A stretch of DNA of 64,000 nucleotides from Pardosa pseudoannulata (Eukaryota; Arthropoda; Arachnida; Araneae; Lycosidae), in NCBI GenBank assembly GCA_032207245.1, contig CM063504.1, positions 87,036,075-87,100,074 on the forward strand, given 5' to 3'. Position numbers and translations under genes: made by a program. The notes under the pieces were generated by a model. It did no database searches. It was not told the DNA's origin and saw nothing but the letters and a program-made list of their open reading frames with translations. Positions 50,476 through 63,187 of this stretch are shown here, one piece after another; positions within the stretch are counted from its first letter, which is position 1, and each line of letters opens with the position of its first letter.

Positions 50476-52301
50476 AATTTGTTTTAAGCCCCTGCGCGCT
50501 TGGTAACATATCTCAGGTTTTAATAGTGCCATTTACTTATAGAAACACTACTGAGCAAGAGTTGGTTTCCTAAACCAGTAGTGCACGCAAGGTATTTTTA
50601 TTTGCCACAAAGATTGCAAGGACGGGAGGAAGGGTGTAGAAAAGTAACCGAAGAGCACTTAAGTTTAATATCATGCATATTTTACTAGTTTCAGAATTTC
50701 AAATACCTCGTGCTCTTATTTTAGATCCATATTTTTTAATTTCCAAGATAGTCTAATTAAAATGGAAATCTAAATATATTTAAATGAAAACCCCAAAGTT
50801 AAAAAGCTTGAAAGTATCCTTGACCATTCACATTAACTCATTAACACGAAGTAACTCACACGAAAATTCTGCATTTTGGAGCATGAAGTTTATAGAATAA
50901 AAAAAATACAAGAAGAACTCGATAAGAGCCAGTCACAACAAAAGTACCAAGTTCATTAGATAAATGGCCGTTTGCAAAATGCGTATTATTCCGGTTTTAT
51001 CGGTATATATAGGCTAAATGATATATGCTAAACAGTAGTTTATTCCAAGAGTCACAGGTAAAATCGGCTGACACGGAGGATTTTCAAAAGGGTTGCTGCT
51101 ACTGAAGAAGAGAAAAAAAAAAAGTTAAGAGACGCAAGGGGAACGAACTCCTGGCACGGAAACAAAGTCAAAAGCAACTCAACAAAATCTAACATTTGAA
51201 TCTGGGTTAAATACGCTGTCACAGGCCCATTTGAATAATAACAAAAAGCGAAAGAAATTCTCCAGACCGGTTGAGTAGTACCTTAAAGCACTCCACCCTG
51301 CCTTTGAGGTTTACACGCAGGCCACTGGCCTTTTGCACAGGGCAGGGCACAACAACTTTATGAATGAAGAAGAAAAATCATAAGAATCATTTATGCGGCC
51401 AATGAATGGCAACTCCATCTCGTTTTATTCGGAAAGATGGGATTTTAATAGACCGCCGCTACTTAACGGACAAATAAAAGCAATTCTATTACTTAGGGAT
51501 AAAACCTACTGAGATAAATAGACACAAGGAAAAGTGGCGTAGTATATCAGTCAAATATTTCCGTTATCATTACGCTAAAATGTAAACAATCGTTCACGCT
51601 AAAACGATTAAGGTTATTAGTGTGAAGGAAAAAGTCATCACTTACAGAAACAGATAACAATGAAAAAATCGAACTATAGTTCCCACATTGATCGTTCGCT
51701 TTATTTGGCCAATTTATATCCTCACAGAAGCATTGTTATCATTGTGCCCGCATTCATCGTTCGTGGATTTTTAGTATTTCACATCTAAGGGCGAAAAATT
51801 TCGGTCGCGTCACTTTTTCTTCCCTGAAGTATCACTTTTGAAGATCTGGGAAAAAAGGATTTATTTTTGTTGTGGTGGTGGTTGGTGTTGTTATAGTTAA
51901 AAATGTGTCAAGGTTGTGTGATCGGATAAAAAAATTTTAGCTCTTCAGGAGATTTTTTAGACAGCCAGAAGCAAAATCAGATCGTGAAAGACGAAAATAA
52001 ACTTGGGTCACCACCTAGTACTTCTGAAGCACATGAAACTTTGTCAAAATATAGATCTTTTACATACTCTCTCAATAATAACAGTGATAATGTATTTGAA
52101 GAGGTTGAGGAGATGAAATACTCATTCTTTAGAGTCAGGAAATCAATTTGTACTAAGCAAGTATCAAATCATATTTTTTAAATGTTAAGCACCATTCTAT
52201 ATGCAAGATATATTTTACAAAATGTTAAGTTCTAACAATTGATGTAGTAGATATTTACCCATACTCGCACATTTCATCGAATTTCCACATCCATTTCCCT
52301 T
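50476..52301. other. No gene seen
   Basis: AT-rich with short G/C-richer patches at 51060-51480. No supportable exon or repeat. Confidence 0.4.
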
Positions 52302-52341
52302 ATCCATCGTTTTCCATTTATGTTCCTTTGAAAAACGATGA
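52302..52341. repeat. Hairpin repeat, copy 1
   Basis: Atccatcgttttc and, 15 bases later, the inverse gaaaaacgatga. Shares stem and loop sequence with 58517-58558. Confidence 0.6.
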
Positions 52342-52393
52342 ATTCAGGTTCCCACTGTATATCCAATTTTTATTTCATGATTTCCTTAAACTA

Positions 52394-52806
52394 TAAAAAT
52401 AATTTGGTAAAACTGCTTCAGAAAATAAAGTCACTGTAAATCCAGTTCTTTTTTATTTTTCTCGGCCCGCCTATTTCTCTTCAAAAGTCTGGTGTATCAT
52501 GAAAAATTATTAATACTGAGTATGTAGTTTAATTGCCTGAGACTAATGAGGTAAGTTTTTTCGCAACACAAGAGGTAAATAAATAGTGACCTACTGGTTA
52601 AAAATAATTTGGTAAAACTGCTTCAGAAAATAACAAAGTCACTGTAAATCCAGTTCCTTTTTATTTTTCTCGGCCCGCCTATTTCTCTTCAAAAGTCTGG
52701 TGTATCATGAAAAATTATTAATACTGAGTATGTAGTTTAATTGCCTGAGACTAATGAGGTAAGTTTTTTTGCAACACAAGAGGTAAATAGTGACCTACTG
52801 GTTAAA
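52394..52806. repeat. Tandem duplication, period about 205 bp
   Basis: 52394-52598 and 52599-52806 are near-identical (shared ctcggcccgcctatttctct and gcctgagactaatgaggtaa), with small indels. The duplicated unit contains an eroded SINE-like stretch. Confidence 0.85.
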
Positions 52807-54386
52807 GCTGATTTTGAACAGCTAAACAATATTTATGGCAGCAGAGAACAAAGTTATGAAGAATCTGTAACAGAATTTCAGTTTCCAGTACTACATTTTT
52901 ACGAATACCTGTAATCTTAATGCGGGAATGTTCACAAAAAGAACTTCATAAAACTTGGCCTTTCATGTACTTTTGTATTAAGGTGTATTCTTTTAAACTA
53001 AGAAATCTGGGATGAGAAAGGTAACTTGGTAAGTGAAATTTGAACCAATGAACTCTAGGACTGAAAACAAATGAAACGTCTTACCAACGAATATACAACG
53101 AATCTACGAATCAAGTGCATATTTCGCAACTAGGACTACAACTAGTTTGACGTACGCACATTTGCACACACAAAAAAAAAAGGAATAAAAAAAGTTGCAA
53201 GATTCCAGTTTTGTTTGTGTCTGTATTTTTTGCAACGTTGGTAATTGCAATAATTAGGATACTTCAAATCAACAAGATCCAAAATTTACTAGTTGATCTC
53301 CAAACTACAAAACAAGGTTTGAAAATAAAGTATACAAAAGTATAAAAGTGGCCAATACTTAATACTTATTTCCCAAATTTTGTAAATGTCTCCAAAGCAG
53401 AGAAGAGTTAAATGTCCTTACAGTCACGAGATTAATATAGAAAACTCATTTAGAGATTTTGAGGAAAGAAAGTTGCAACAATATGCAATTTCTTAAAAAG
53501 ACAAATTACAGAGAATCCTCTCTCCGACCCCTTAATGCATTTGCCCGTGTCTGAAACGGACGAAATTCAAAATAAGCATGTAATCAAAAAGTTTATACTT
53601 TGTATAACAATTTTTATAACTTTTATTTCCTTTTCCGATCCCTAGTCACCCACCACAACTGAAATTGCAAAAAATAACTTACACTATACCTATGTATTCA
53701 TTTTCTGTCAAAAAAAAAAAAGTTTTCTTTTTTTCGGAAGGGAAAAAAATTTTGTGCTTTACGGGACTGAAAAGATCAAACATTGAATTAATTGAAAAAA
53801 AAGTCTTTCAATAATGAATAGAAGTAACGGGGAAAGCAAAGTTTCATTCAAAGCATATTACAGAAGTAATTATTAAATTTATGGTATTTCATTTTTAAAC
53901 AGCTTTAAAGAAGAAAATGACATTTGCTTTGGGGAATTTTTTTTTTCCTTAGTAGGAAAGATTAAAGTACATGTTCTTGTTGGTGTATGTGTGTCGGTTT
54001 GCTAGACGGACAATACGCAGTAAAAATATTTCATTCTTACATTTAGTTTGCAATATTCATTTTTTAAAAATAGTATTGTACTTGTTTACGATTATATTAA
54101 AAATAATGTTTGATTTTAGAGTTAAATTTTATTTTTAAATCATATGATAAGCATTTTTTTAGGTGATAGCCAAAATGGCGCCATTCCAAAGATTTAAAAA
54201 AAAAATTTGTTTTTCTAGAATTTCAAATTTCAAGTTCCAAAATATATTGTTCCAATATATCCAAAATTTGAACTTTAGTCAAAATAGGTATACACAAAAC
54301 TGCGTTTGAGAACGTCCCATAATATAAATACCGTACGTTTGGATAATTTATTTTTATCATCCTTTATTATTTCTATATTAGGTTAT
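52807..54386. other. No gene seen
   Basis: AT-rich, with A- and T-runs only. Confidence 0.45.
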
Positions 54387-54394
54387 ATTTAATG

Positions 54395-55190
54395 CAGGGT
54401 TGAAAAAAAATTCATGATTTAAAAAAAAAAATCAAAAAATATCAGATTTATTTGATTTAAATCAGATTTTTTTTTATTTAAATCGGATTTCTTTGATTTT
54501 TTTCTGAATACTAATTTTAATTGTTGTTTTTATGTTTTTAGCAATAAAAATAGAATAGTTTTTTATAAGAAGTAACATCTTATCTAAGTAAATTCTACAC
54601 ACTGATTACCTAAAATTAAATATATAAATTTTAATCTAAATACATTCCATTATTTTGTATTTGGATAGTGCAAACTAAATAAGATGTAAACTTAAAGAAC
54701 AAATTAAATATTCATTTAATGCAAACTATTTATTTAAAAAAATCACAATTATTTCATTTTTTAGCACCGAATTAGGGATATAATTGTTTCAATAAAAACA
54801 CTAGCTTTGATGCTTTATCCACTCCGAATTGGTTATGAAGGCTAGAATGAATAATACCAAAATAAGAAAACTGTCTTTCCATTCCAGCAGATGAAGCCAC
54901 GGCTGTTGTTATTTGGTAGACAAACTGGATTTCAAGTTCTATAATACTCTCTTTACCTCACATTACGTAAAATGAATTCCACCAGTCATAATCAATCATT
55001 GCACTACCCCTACTACATACTTTCTGATAACAACACCTAAATTCTTGGAAAGCGCATGCAATCTTCTTACACTTATTTATTGGTATTACTGTGCTGACTG
55101 ATTCCAAATTTTCCTGTCTTTGGAATATAGGTTTTAAAAGAAGTTAAAAAAAATGATTTAAATCAAATGAATTAAATCATGTCAACCCTG
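54395..55190 (-). mobile_element. hAT-superfamily DNA transposon remnant
   Basis: The termini are CAGGGTTGA and TCAACCCTG, with inverted AT-rich extensions. A perfect 8-bp TSD, atttaatg, at 54387-54394 and 55191-55198 is the hAT size. It carries a relic of the transposase C-terminus on the minus strand. Confidence 0.82.
54776..54933 (-). pseudogene. hAT transposase C-terminal dimerisation-region relic
   Basis: On the minus strand the frame reads EIQFVYQITTAVASSAGMER followed by QFSYFGIIHSSLHNQF and KASKLVFLLKQL. This is the hATC pattern (A-S-A-ER-FS ... R.L ....L.FL). Stops occur upstream in the region corresponding to the catalytic core, so only the end of the gene is recognisable. Confidence 0.7.
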
Positions 55191-56544
55191 ATTTAATGCT
55201 TTATTTTCATTCAGAAATTTGTGTGGCTACATTTAAAAAAAAAATTTTCTTTCGAAATGATAGGCGTTCACCGGTTAAGACGTTAGATATATTTAAATAG
55301 TTTTATTACAAATGATTTCTGTTTTGGTCTGTGTCAACACCGTAGTTAACACATTTCACAGACAATAATTACACATCACAGAAAAAGCAGACTAGGGCGC
55401 ATTCCACCAGAAGGTCGCCGCAGAAAACATACGGGCTATACCCAGCAACAAAGTCAGTTCCCGGCAGATTTAAATAACCGGCAATATTGGAACAAACACC
55501 GAACCGGATAAGTGAAGGTGGTTCAAATATACCAAGTTTTCCGGTTAGGAAAGCAATCAGGGTGTGACAATAGCCAGAGGGAGAGTCTTACTTATCCGCA
55601 CATCAGCATGTTCGTAAACAGTTGCAAGAAAAGATACAGAGGGAAGGGGAAAACAATCATACTTATCATCCCTTCCTAGAAACACCAAGACTGGTTGAAA
55701 GAAGTGATCAGTAAAAGCGGGAGAATCTTTTAACAGTGATCTGGAACACTAGATTACTCGCACTCTTTGGAGGTATTATAAATCAAGCAAAAAACATGGA
55801 TCCAATAACACCCTTATTTGTTCAGTAATCTAGCTACATTGGCTTTTTTTTTTCCTAATTTAAAATAGAAAAGCATTTTACTAATCTCTGGGGAATTTAA
55901 ATTGATCATTCACAAACTCTAAACTTTACAATGGAAATATTACTAAAATTTAAAAACTCCCCCTAAACACAACCTATTATTTTCACATACGAAAGAAATA
56001 AAATAACAATAAAAAAAAAAAACGATATTCCTCTCCCCTTAAGATGAAAGCTATCCACCATTGGCAAAGCAAAATCCCTAAAATCTGACATTACTTTTGC
56101 ATAAATATAACCATCAACGAAATTAATTTTACAAATAAATTGAATAAAAACCACTACCGAAAACTACATACATTCTCATAGTTAGATAAAAACGGAAATT
56201 AGTAAAAATTAGTTGTTTTTCGTCAAACTCTCTTGCTAAATTTTCAGGGGAAAAAAAAAGAATTGAAACACTTTATTTTTTATTAAATTGGAAATCAAGA
56301 AAGAGCAATGAGACAAAGATGTTCAATATTAACGCAATTTTAGCATTAAATTTCGAGGATTAAGAACATTTGCCATTCAATAAACCTTATATTTTTAACA
56401 GATAAATCAAGTGTCTTTATAATGGATTTCAGTCATGAATCATTGTATTATTACATTTTAACATTAAATTACTCATGATTGACAACATTGAAATCCTGAA
56501 CCTATTCTTATGTTACAGACTTCTCTGAGAATTCCACAAAGGCA

Positions 56545-56640
56545 GAATATTTAAAAGCGATTACGAACAACTACAAACATTCATGTCAATAGTGGGATTA
56601 GAACCCACAAATTTCAAAACGTCAACGCTTTAACTAATTC
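56545..56640 (-). mobile_element. Old, degenerate SINE remnant
   Basis: On the minus strand it keeps gtgggttctaatcccac-like B-box sequence and catgaatgtttgtagttg from the body. The tail and head are eroded. Confidence 0.5.
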
Positions 56641-57539
56641 TCTATGAACTATCCTAATATTGCAAAGAAAAGTACAATCGTCTAAAACGTCTATGTCCCT
56701 ATCAGAGATCATAGTTAAAGACAAAATAACATGCTTAAAGTGCATTCCAGCTAACAACTAAACAGTTCTCCAAGAGTTTATAAGATCAGGCAATGTAAAA
56801 AAGAGTACAAACGCTTCCAAGGCAAACGTCATACCCAATCCCGACTATCCAGTTGGAAACGTTTTCAGTGATACCCATCACATATTATTACCCTTTTCTA
56901 TTGTCTAAATGTAACAACGAATTGCATAATACAACAGACTGTGGTATCAGAACAAATGACAGGAGACGGGTATAAGATATTAAGAAAATCTTCATTTGAT
57001 AGATAATGACATATGTTCCAGTGGCAAAAGACATCTATTAATCTGAAGCTAATGCAATGGAAATATTTTCTCTTAGTTGATCGTTTAAGTTCTCAACGTC
57101 TTTCTAATCGCTACGGTCTTCAATTCCAGCGTTTCGCTCCAGTAACCTGCTGCAGTTCATTTTGGGATGCCCAAAAGACTAGTAATTGCAGTTAAAGACT
57201 TGCCTTGCTTGAGCAGCATCTTATGAAACCACACCTTTTTGAAAACAAATTTGGCGTTTTGCGTCAGAGCAGATTCCAAAGAAATCAAGTAGCGCTAAAG
57301 TGATCACTAAACAGAAATTACACATCTCTTCAAGTACAAGTCGATGTGTCTGAAAGATTACTGAGTTATTTTCTTGTACATTTGTGAGATTAAATTTTGA
57401 CCCACAGCTTTGTCTTTCCGGAAGTATATATTTGTAACAAATTGTAAAATCTAGAAAAACGCTTTGAGGCCGGGTAAATGTGTTGGGAGATAAGAATACT
57501 CAAAGATCGTATGGAGGGTCAAAAGATTTCTGGCTCGTC

Positions 57540-57557
57540 AGGGGTTTTAAAACCCCT
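57540..57557. repeat. 18-bp perfect palindrome
   Basis: AGGGGTTTTAAAACCCCT reads the same on both strands. Confidence 0.9.
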
Positions 57558-58516
57558 AACGGACAACCAGGATTTATAACCTAACAAGGAGTCAAAGGAA
57601 CAAGACAATCCGTAATATGTAATGAATTTTTCTGAAGTACACAAAGATTTGTCAAAACTAAAATAATTTTCAATACATTCGCTCACTGACAGCCATAGTA
57701 CACTTGCAGATGTACAGGCGACAGAACATCCATTCTTTGCATTCAGGCTACCTACTTGTACAAAAATATAAATTACAAAATTGTCTTAAAATGGCAAGTA
57801 TACTAAATTTAAATTATATTTTAGATAATGTTCAATATTCCCAATTAGTGTTGAAAGTAACAGCCGGGCCTCTAACGAAGCCGCTTATTCTCTAAACAGT
57901 TCGTTGTACGGAAAATTAGTTGAATAGAGATTAGCCTTTAAAGTATATAAAACTGATTTTAAATTCATAAACACTAAACGTTACTGAAGATTAGTCACTT
58001 TTGTAGAAATTAATATCTGTTTTATTTATTCCACCCATCAAAAAGAAATCTGCAAGGAAAATGGCAATAAAACAAAATGTTGTCCGAGAACACGATGTAT
58101 TTTAGGTGTAATAGAATAAAGTTAATGACATCATAATTGTCCTAAGAGGTAATTTTAAGCATATATCACCATATGCGCTCTCATATTTAATTGCTAATAA
58201 CTTCTGTTAATTTCGTCTTAGTTTCTTTCAAAAAGTATTTTATCTCATAATACGTTTCTTCGTTGAAATGTAAAGGAATGACAGCGATTTTACTGCTCTC
58301 TGTGAGGTAAAGCGACATGTAAAACAAATTCAAGATCGTTGGTAAATATAAAATGTGTTAGATGATTAAGTTATTCCAGAAATATTTTGAGAAATAGAGA
58401 AAAAATTAGATCACAGGAAAAAGTTCGTTAAAATCAAATGAATCACTATATGGAAAAAAAAATTACTATAAAGACGTTTCACTGCAATTTATTCAGTCTC
58501 ACGCTTTAATTTCTAA

Positions 58517-58558
58517 ATCCATCGTTTTCTATTTCCGCGCCCTTGAAAAACGATGGAT
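58517..58558. repeat. Hairpin repeat, copy 2
   Basis: Atccatcgttttc and the inverse gaaaaacgatggat around a cgcgccctt loop. Same layout as 52302-52341, with unrelated flanks. Confidence 0.6.
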
Positions 58559-59750
58559 AAAAATTTCACCACATTTTTCCTTTGAAACCTCCTTATCTCG
58601 AAATTCGAACTCCACCATTCACAAATAATTTATGATAGGCTACGCCTGAAGGAAAGTGGTGAAAACAATCAAGAATGGTTTTCTTTACGCTGGATTTGAG
58701 CTAAAATGGTAGGATGTGCAAAATACTGAGATTGAACAGCAGGATGAAGATTTGATGGCTAAAAGGAAAATACTTGTACTAAACGTCACATTCGAGGGAT
58801 TCGTAAACGAGGATGATTCTATAGCTACTTCTGGAGCTTTAAAGGGGAGCGTTTTTGGAAATTATCTTTAGTTTAATTCAGTTTTGAAACTTTGTATGCA
58901 TATATATTCAAGCACAACTTTAAAAACTTTCTCGCATAAGTTCAACAAGGTTCTGTGGTCTTTTCCCGATTTTGAAATTTTAAGGAATAAAATTGATTGG
59001 AACAACAATTTTCTGCACTTGCTACATACAATGAAAATTGTGCCAAACCAACTGCTTAAATGGAAGTTTAGTGGGCACTAGGGGAGGCTCGAGACTTGAA
59101 ATCACGAGGTGCTTTCAACCCTCGAAATCTACAAGCACATCATACATGTGTTAGATAAAAATAAAAAACACAAATATTAAATCTTATTATTCATAAGTTT
59201 ACGTTTCGATTCTTAAGGAAAAAAAGGTATTTGTTTATATTCTAGCGAAAAATTCAATAACATTTTATTTAAAGTGTGCGACTGTTAAGGTTTTTTTTTT
59301 TTTAAGTTGAAATTATTGTAACTGTATTTAGCCTTTATTTTCTTTAAAAGTAGCGTTTAACTTCTGATTTATATGTAAAAAAAAACTATGAAGATTTTTA
59401 TATATAATTGTCATATCTAAAGTTTAACTACGTTAAGTTTAATGAACAACAAAGGAACTAATGATGCACAGTGCCGCATTATGCATCTGACTATGATTTG
59501 AAAATGCTTGCGGGAGCATCAATATGCGTACGTTATGATAAACATAGTGCCACAAGTCTTAATTAGCCTCCAATGATTCGGGGCGTTTTATAAGCAGTCT
59601 AGCAACGCCATATAATGAGCAAAGTTTAAGATGTAGTTTTGATTATTAATGATTAAAACAAACTCGTTATTACCGTCAAATTTTGGCATCCTTTTCTGAA
59701 AACTCTTTTACAATTGTGTTTCACAAGGATAAATCGCCAAATATATCAAC

Positions 59751-59775
59751 TTGATACATCAAAGTGATGTATCAA
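59751..59775. repeat. Inverted repeat, 11-bp arms, 3-nt loop
   Basis: Ttgatacatca, aag, then the exact inverse. Confidence 0.9.
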
Positions 59776-60811
59776 AATAGTTAAAATGCAATGCCTTTAA
59801 TACATCAATTTAGTTGAAATGAATAAAGTCCACAAGTGTTTTCAAAAGGCCACATGACAGAAGCCATAATGCAAGTTTTAGGCGCGAAGCGGCTTGCACC
59901 GAATAAAGAAGCTCCTTCATTGAGTAATAAATAATGGGGACAGTGCAAGTATTTTACAAAACTACGAACATCTGCGATATGGCCTCAACACAAATACATT
60001 AGATATCATGCTGTAAATGTACTCAAATCAGACCTTTCGATAAAATAGATGAACAATAAGAAAGCAGATGAACTGCAATTCTATTATTACTCAATTTACA
60101 AACACTCTTATGTGACACTCAATAACGATATCGGAGCTTGAGAAAATAAAAACACAATGAACCGGATGAAAAGAATAACACAACATTCTGAAAAACTCAG
60201 TATCTCAGATAACTACACCAATGACGCTTCCAATCCATGAGCACGCATCTCACGGGAGAATACCATCTGCACTGTTTGATAAAGTCTCCGAGGAAAGAGG
60301 GCGGGAAAAATAGAGATACTGATCACTGGCTCCAACAGAACAGTTTCATAACATTGTACATTGTAAAGTCCGACTTTACTGCGGTTTTTTACTGGTTATA
60401 TTAATACTTCATAAAACTTACAATACCAAGTTCCTCTAAAACAAAAGTTCGTTATCATTTTAATAGCTAATAAATATTTTCATATCACCCCTGATTTCTT
60501 CATATTGCCTACATAAGTACATAAATGTGCACAATTAAAAGAATAAAACGGGTCTTTATAAAAAATTAAATTCTTAAAAGCCTTCAGTACCACTTGTAGA
60601 AATGTCAACAGTGATTTAAAATTTATATTTTAATGTTAAAAAATTATTTTACGAGAAAAACTTTCCGTAAAATATAAACTTTTCGAATTTGTAACGCAAT
60701 TTGATTGTAATCATGTGTTAAAAAATTTGCCAGTACAGAATTTTCCCTTTTGGTATTCTCTATTGCACTTAGAAGACTAAATTTAATAGACAAAAATTAC
60801 ACTTATTCAAT

Positions 60812-60962
60812 TTGGTTTAAAGCGCTAATATTTTTGAGGATGGGGGGGAGCAATGAGATCAGAACTTTAAATTCAGACAGCTACGAATATCCATGCGTAC
60901 AGTGAGATTCGAACCCACGCACTGAAGTGCTGTGCCGTACCCATCTACCCATTTACTCCTGT
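60812..60962 (-). mobile_element. Old, degenerate SINE remnant
   Basis: Contains aaagcgctaa (tail side), ctacgaatatccatgcg and gagattcgaacccacgcac, matching the order of the intact SINEs in reverse. Heavily diverged. Confidence 0.6.
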
Positions 60963-61794
60963 TCGCCTTTGCTGTTACAAAAAGTCATTAGGAATAAGTG
61001 AAATTGTGATCTAACGATTGCGTCATAACGATTTAAACTAATATTTAATTACATATAACAAACATACACTCCATAAATGATAAAAGAGCCTTAAATGCAA
61101 GAATATATACTAAGCAAACTTTGCGAACCTGTAACAAAAAACTGAAAACCAAAAGATTTTAAAAGTTTACGGCAGTGACAAAAAAATTAGTGAACTTTTT
61201 ATTAAAACTAGTTAATAACCGAAGAAATTGGTAAAACATTTCATTTAAAAAATAATTTACCGCTGCACGCTTCGATTCGTTAAAAATTATGTTACCAATC
61301 AACAACAAAAACAGTTGCCAATCGCATAAGATTAGTTTTGAAAAAATTATCAAACCAGACGAAAATTAAGACCTATAAAAAATACAGTTAACTTTTCCCA
61401 AAATATTGTATTACAACAGAGTCATCGAATTTTGAAGAAACCACAGAGCAAGGTTATGGAAATCAGCTGATAAAGCTGATTTTTATCAAAGGACAAAATT
61501 TAATACTTAATGATTTGAGGATTTTAATTGAAGAGATAAGATTACCCACAACATTTACCCAAAAACATTTTTTACGTCTCAATCAGTTAACAAATTACCT
61601 TTACAATTGTTTGTAAAGTCCAAGACTTCTATTTGTACATTCAATTAACAATTCAAAAATAACTATCAATAGCTATCACAGCGATAAGAATTATTCTACG
61701 TACCCAAATTACTTATTTTAACCCGAAATAATTTTGCCATGATACATTTAATACCTAATTCGGTAGCACAGCTGAGCACGGCATAAGAAGTTTT
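60963..61794. other. No gene seen
   Basis: AT-rich sequence between the SINE remnant and the dispersed repeat at 61795; nothing supportable. Confidence 0.4.
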
Positions 61795-62030
61795 TTTCGA
61801 TTTTAAAGACGTTGTGCCGAACTCTTACAAGTTCTAGGAATCTGTTGGCAACATGAGAATGACTATATACGGAACTCTCGTAAAATTTCATGTTCCGGTT
61901 GGCAACAAAGAAGGTCTGCGATTATCGGAGGGATATTTTGTTTTTGAAATGTATCTGTAAATGTACTGCGTATAAATAAATGTCTGTGTGCTGTGTAAAA
62001 TCAGTTGCCTCACTTCTAGGCTACCACTTC
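61795..62030 (-). repeat. Dispersed repeat, uninterrupted copy
   Basis: The reverse complement aligns with 8445-8559 joined to 9566-9690, reading through ccctccg..atcgcagacc with no insertion. It shows that the LTR-like block at 8560-9565 is a later arrival. Confidence 0.7.
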
Positions 62031-62724
62031 ATATGTTACAACGTTCTATATCAATCCGTGGTTCCACTTTTATTCATATACCTATAATAGTAAATTTCTT
62101 TAACAAATTTTACTATTAAAGATTTTCTTCTTAAGCTTTATTTACAGTAAACTTTCCTTCCCATTTCATTGTGGGGCTTACATTTTTTTTTAACTTAATG
62201 GAGATACGAAAGATATTTGTGGAATATATAAATAGAGAATAGCAATAGACATCCTTTGAACATTTATTACAAAAATAACGATTGTTAGAAATTAGGATGT
62301 TAAGACACACTTTAATGTATGACAAATCAACTTTTTAGAAGATTTTATAAAAATCGATGAAACTCTTTACGCGGTCTCAGTCGGGGATGAAAGCTATGGA
62401 TTATAACAGTCAGTCAGTTACTAAGAAATCAAATACAAATTCACCCAGTTAAATATTTTAAGGTAAATTAATATACTGATATTATTACAGGTTTCTTTAA
62501 CTTGTACTTGTACTTAACGTTTCCCTTACTGTTAAAAACATTTGAAATACCTAAATTACAATTAATAATTTCAGGTGTGATAAAAAAATATTTTAATTTA
62601 ATCTAGAATGCAAACTTGTGTTTAGTTATAAAATAACACCATATATTTCAGAACGCATTTTGAAGTAAAGAAAACAAATTTCTAAAATACTTTATTGGGC
62701 ATTTTTTACAATTTTCCCGCTTAA

Positions 62725-63183
62725 CAAGTTTCAACCCATGAGAGACATTTCTACCAAATATATGTTGATGAATTTCTTAAATCTAAGTTATCATGGAAGA
62801 TATGGTAAAACAAATAGAAAATTTAAAAACCTTTCAATATTACAGCCTATCCTCCACAGTGATCGGCTGTCTATAAAAGATGAAAAACTTAGTGATAAGA
62901 GATTTGTTTGAAATCACATGTAAACACAGAGCTATTTAGTAAGGCTTTATATAATAGATAGCCATTTTGCCATAATTTTAGTTAATGTACCTGTCGAAAA
63001 AATAGTGAAAATCTTGAAAAATCATAATGTCCAAACGACAAAATTATAAATACTTGAATATTTGAAAACTTGTTTATAAGATATCCTATCGTATATCTTT
63101 CTTTTTTAGGGATGGTGAAAAATAAAACTAGTCCTAAGAAACAAAGTTTATACTCAATACTGGGACGCCAGGTATTAATGGCT
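62725..63183. mobile_element. Second, diverged copy of the piggyBac-type MITE
   Basis: Flanked by TTAA at 62721-62724 and 63184-63187. Internal stretches such as tagccattttgccataattt, gacaaaattata and tatttgaaaactt, and the end tgggacgcc..gtattaatggc, follow the same order as in 10251-10757. Confidence 0.6.
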
Positions 63184-63187
63184 GTTA

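Larger units (their letters stand above)
55199..60811. other. No secure gene
   Basis: Holds the listed SINE remnant and small inverted repeats. 55385-55580 is G/C-richer without a recognisable frame. Confidence 0.4.
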
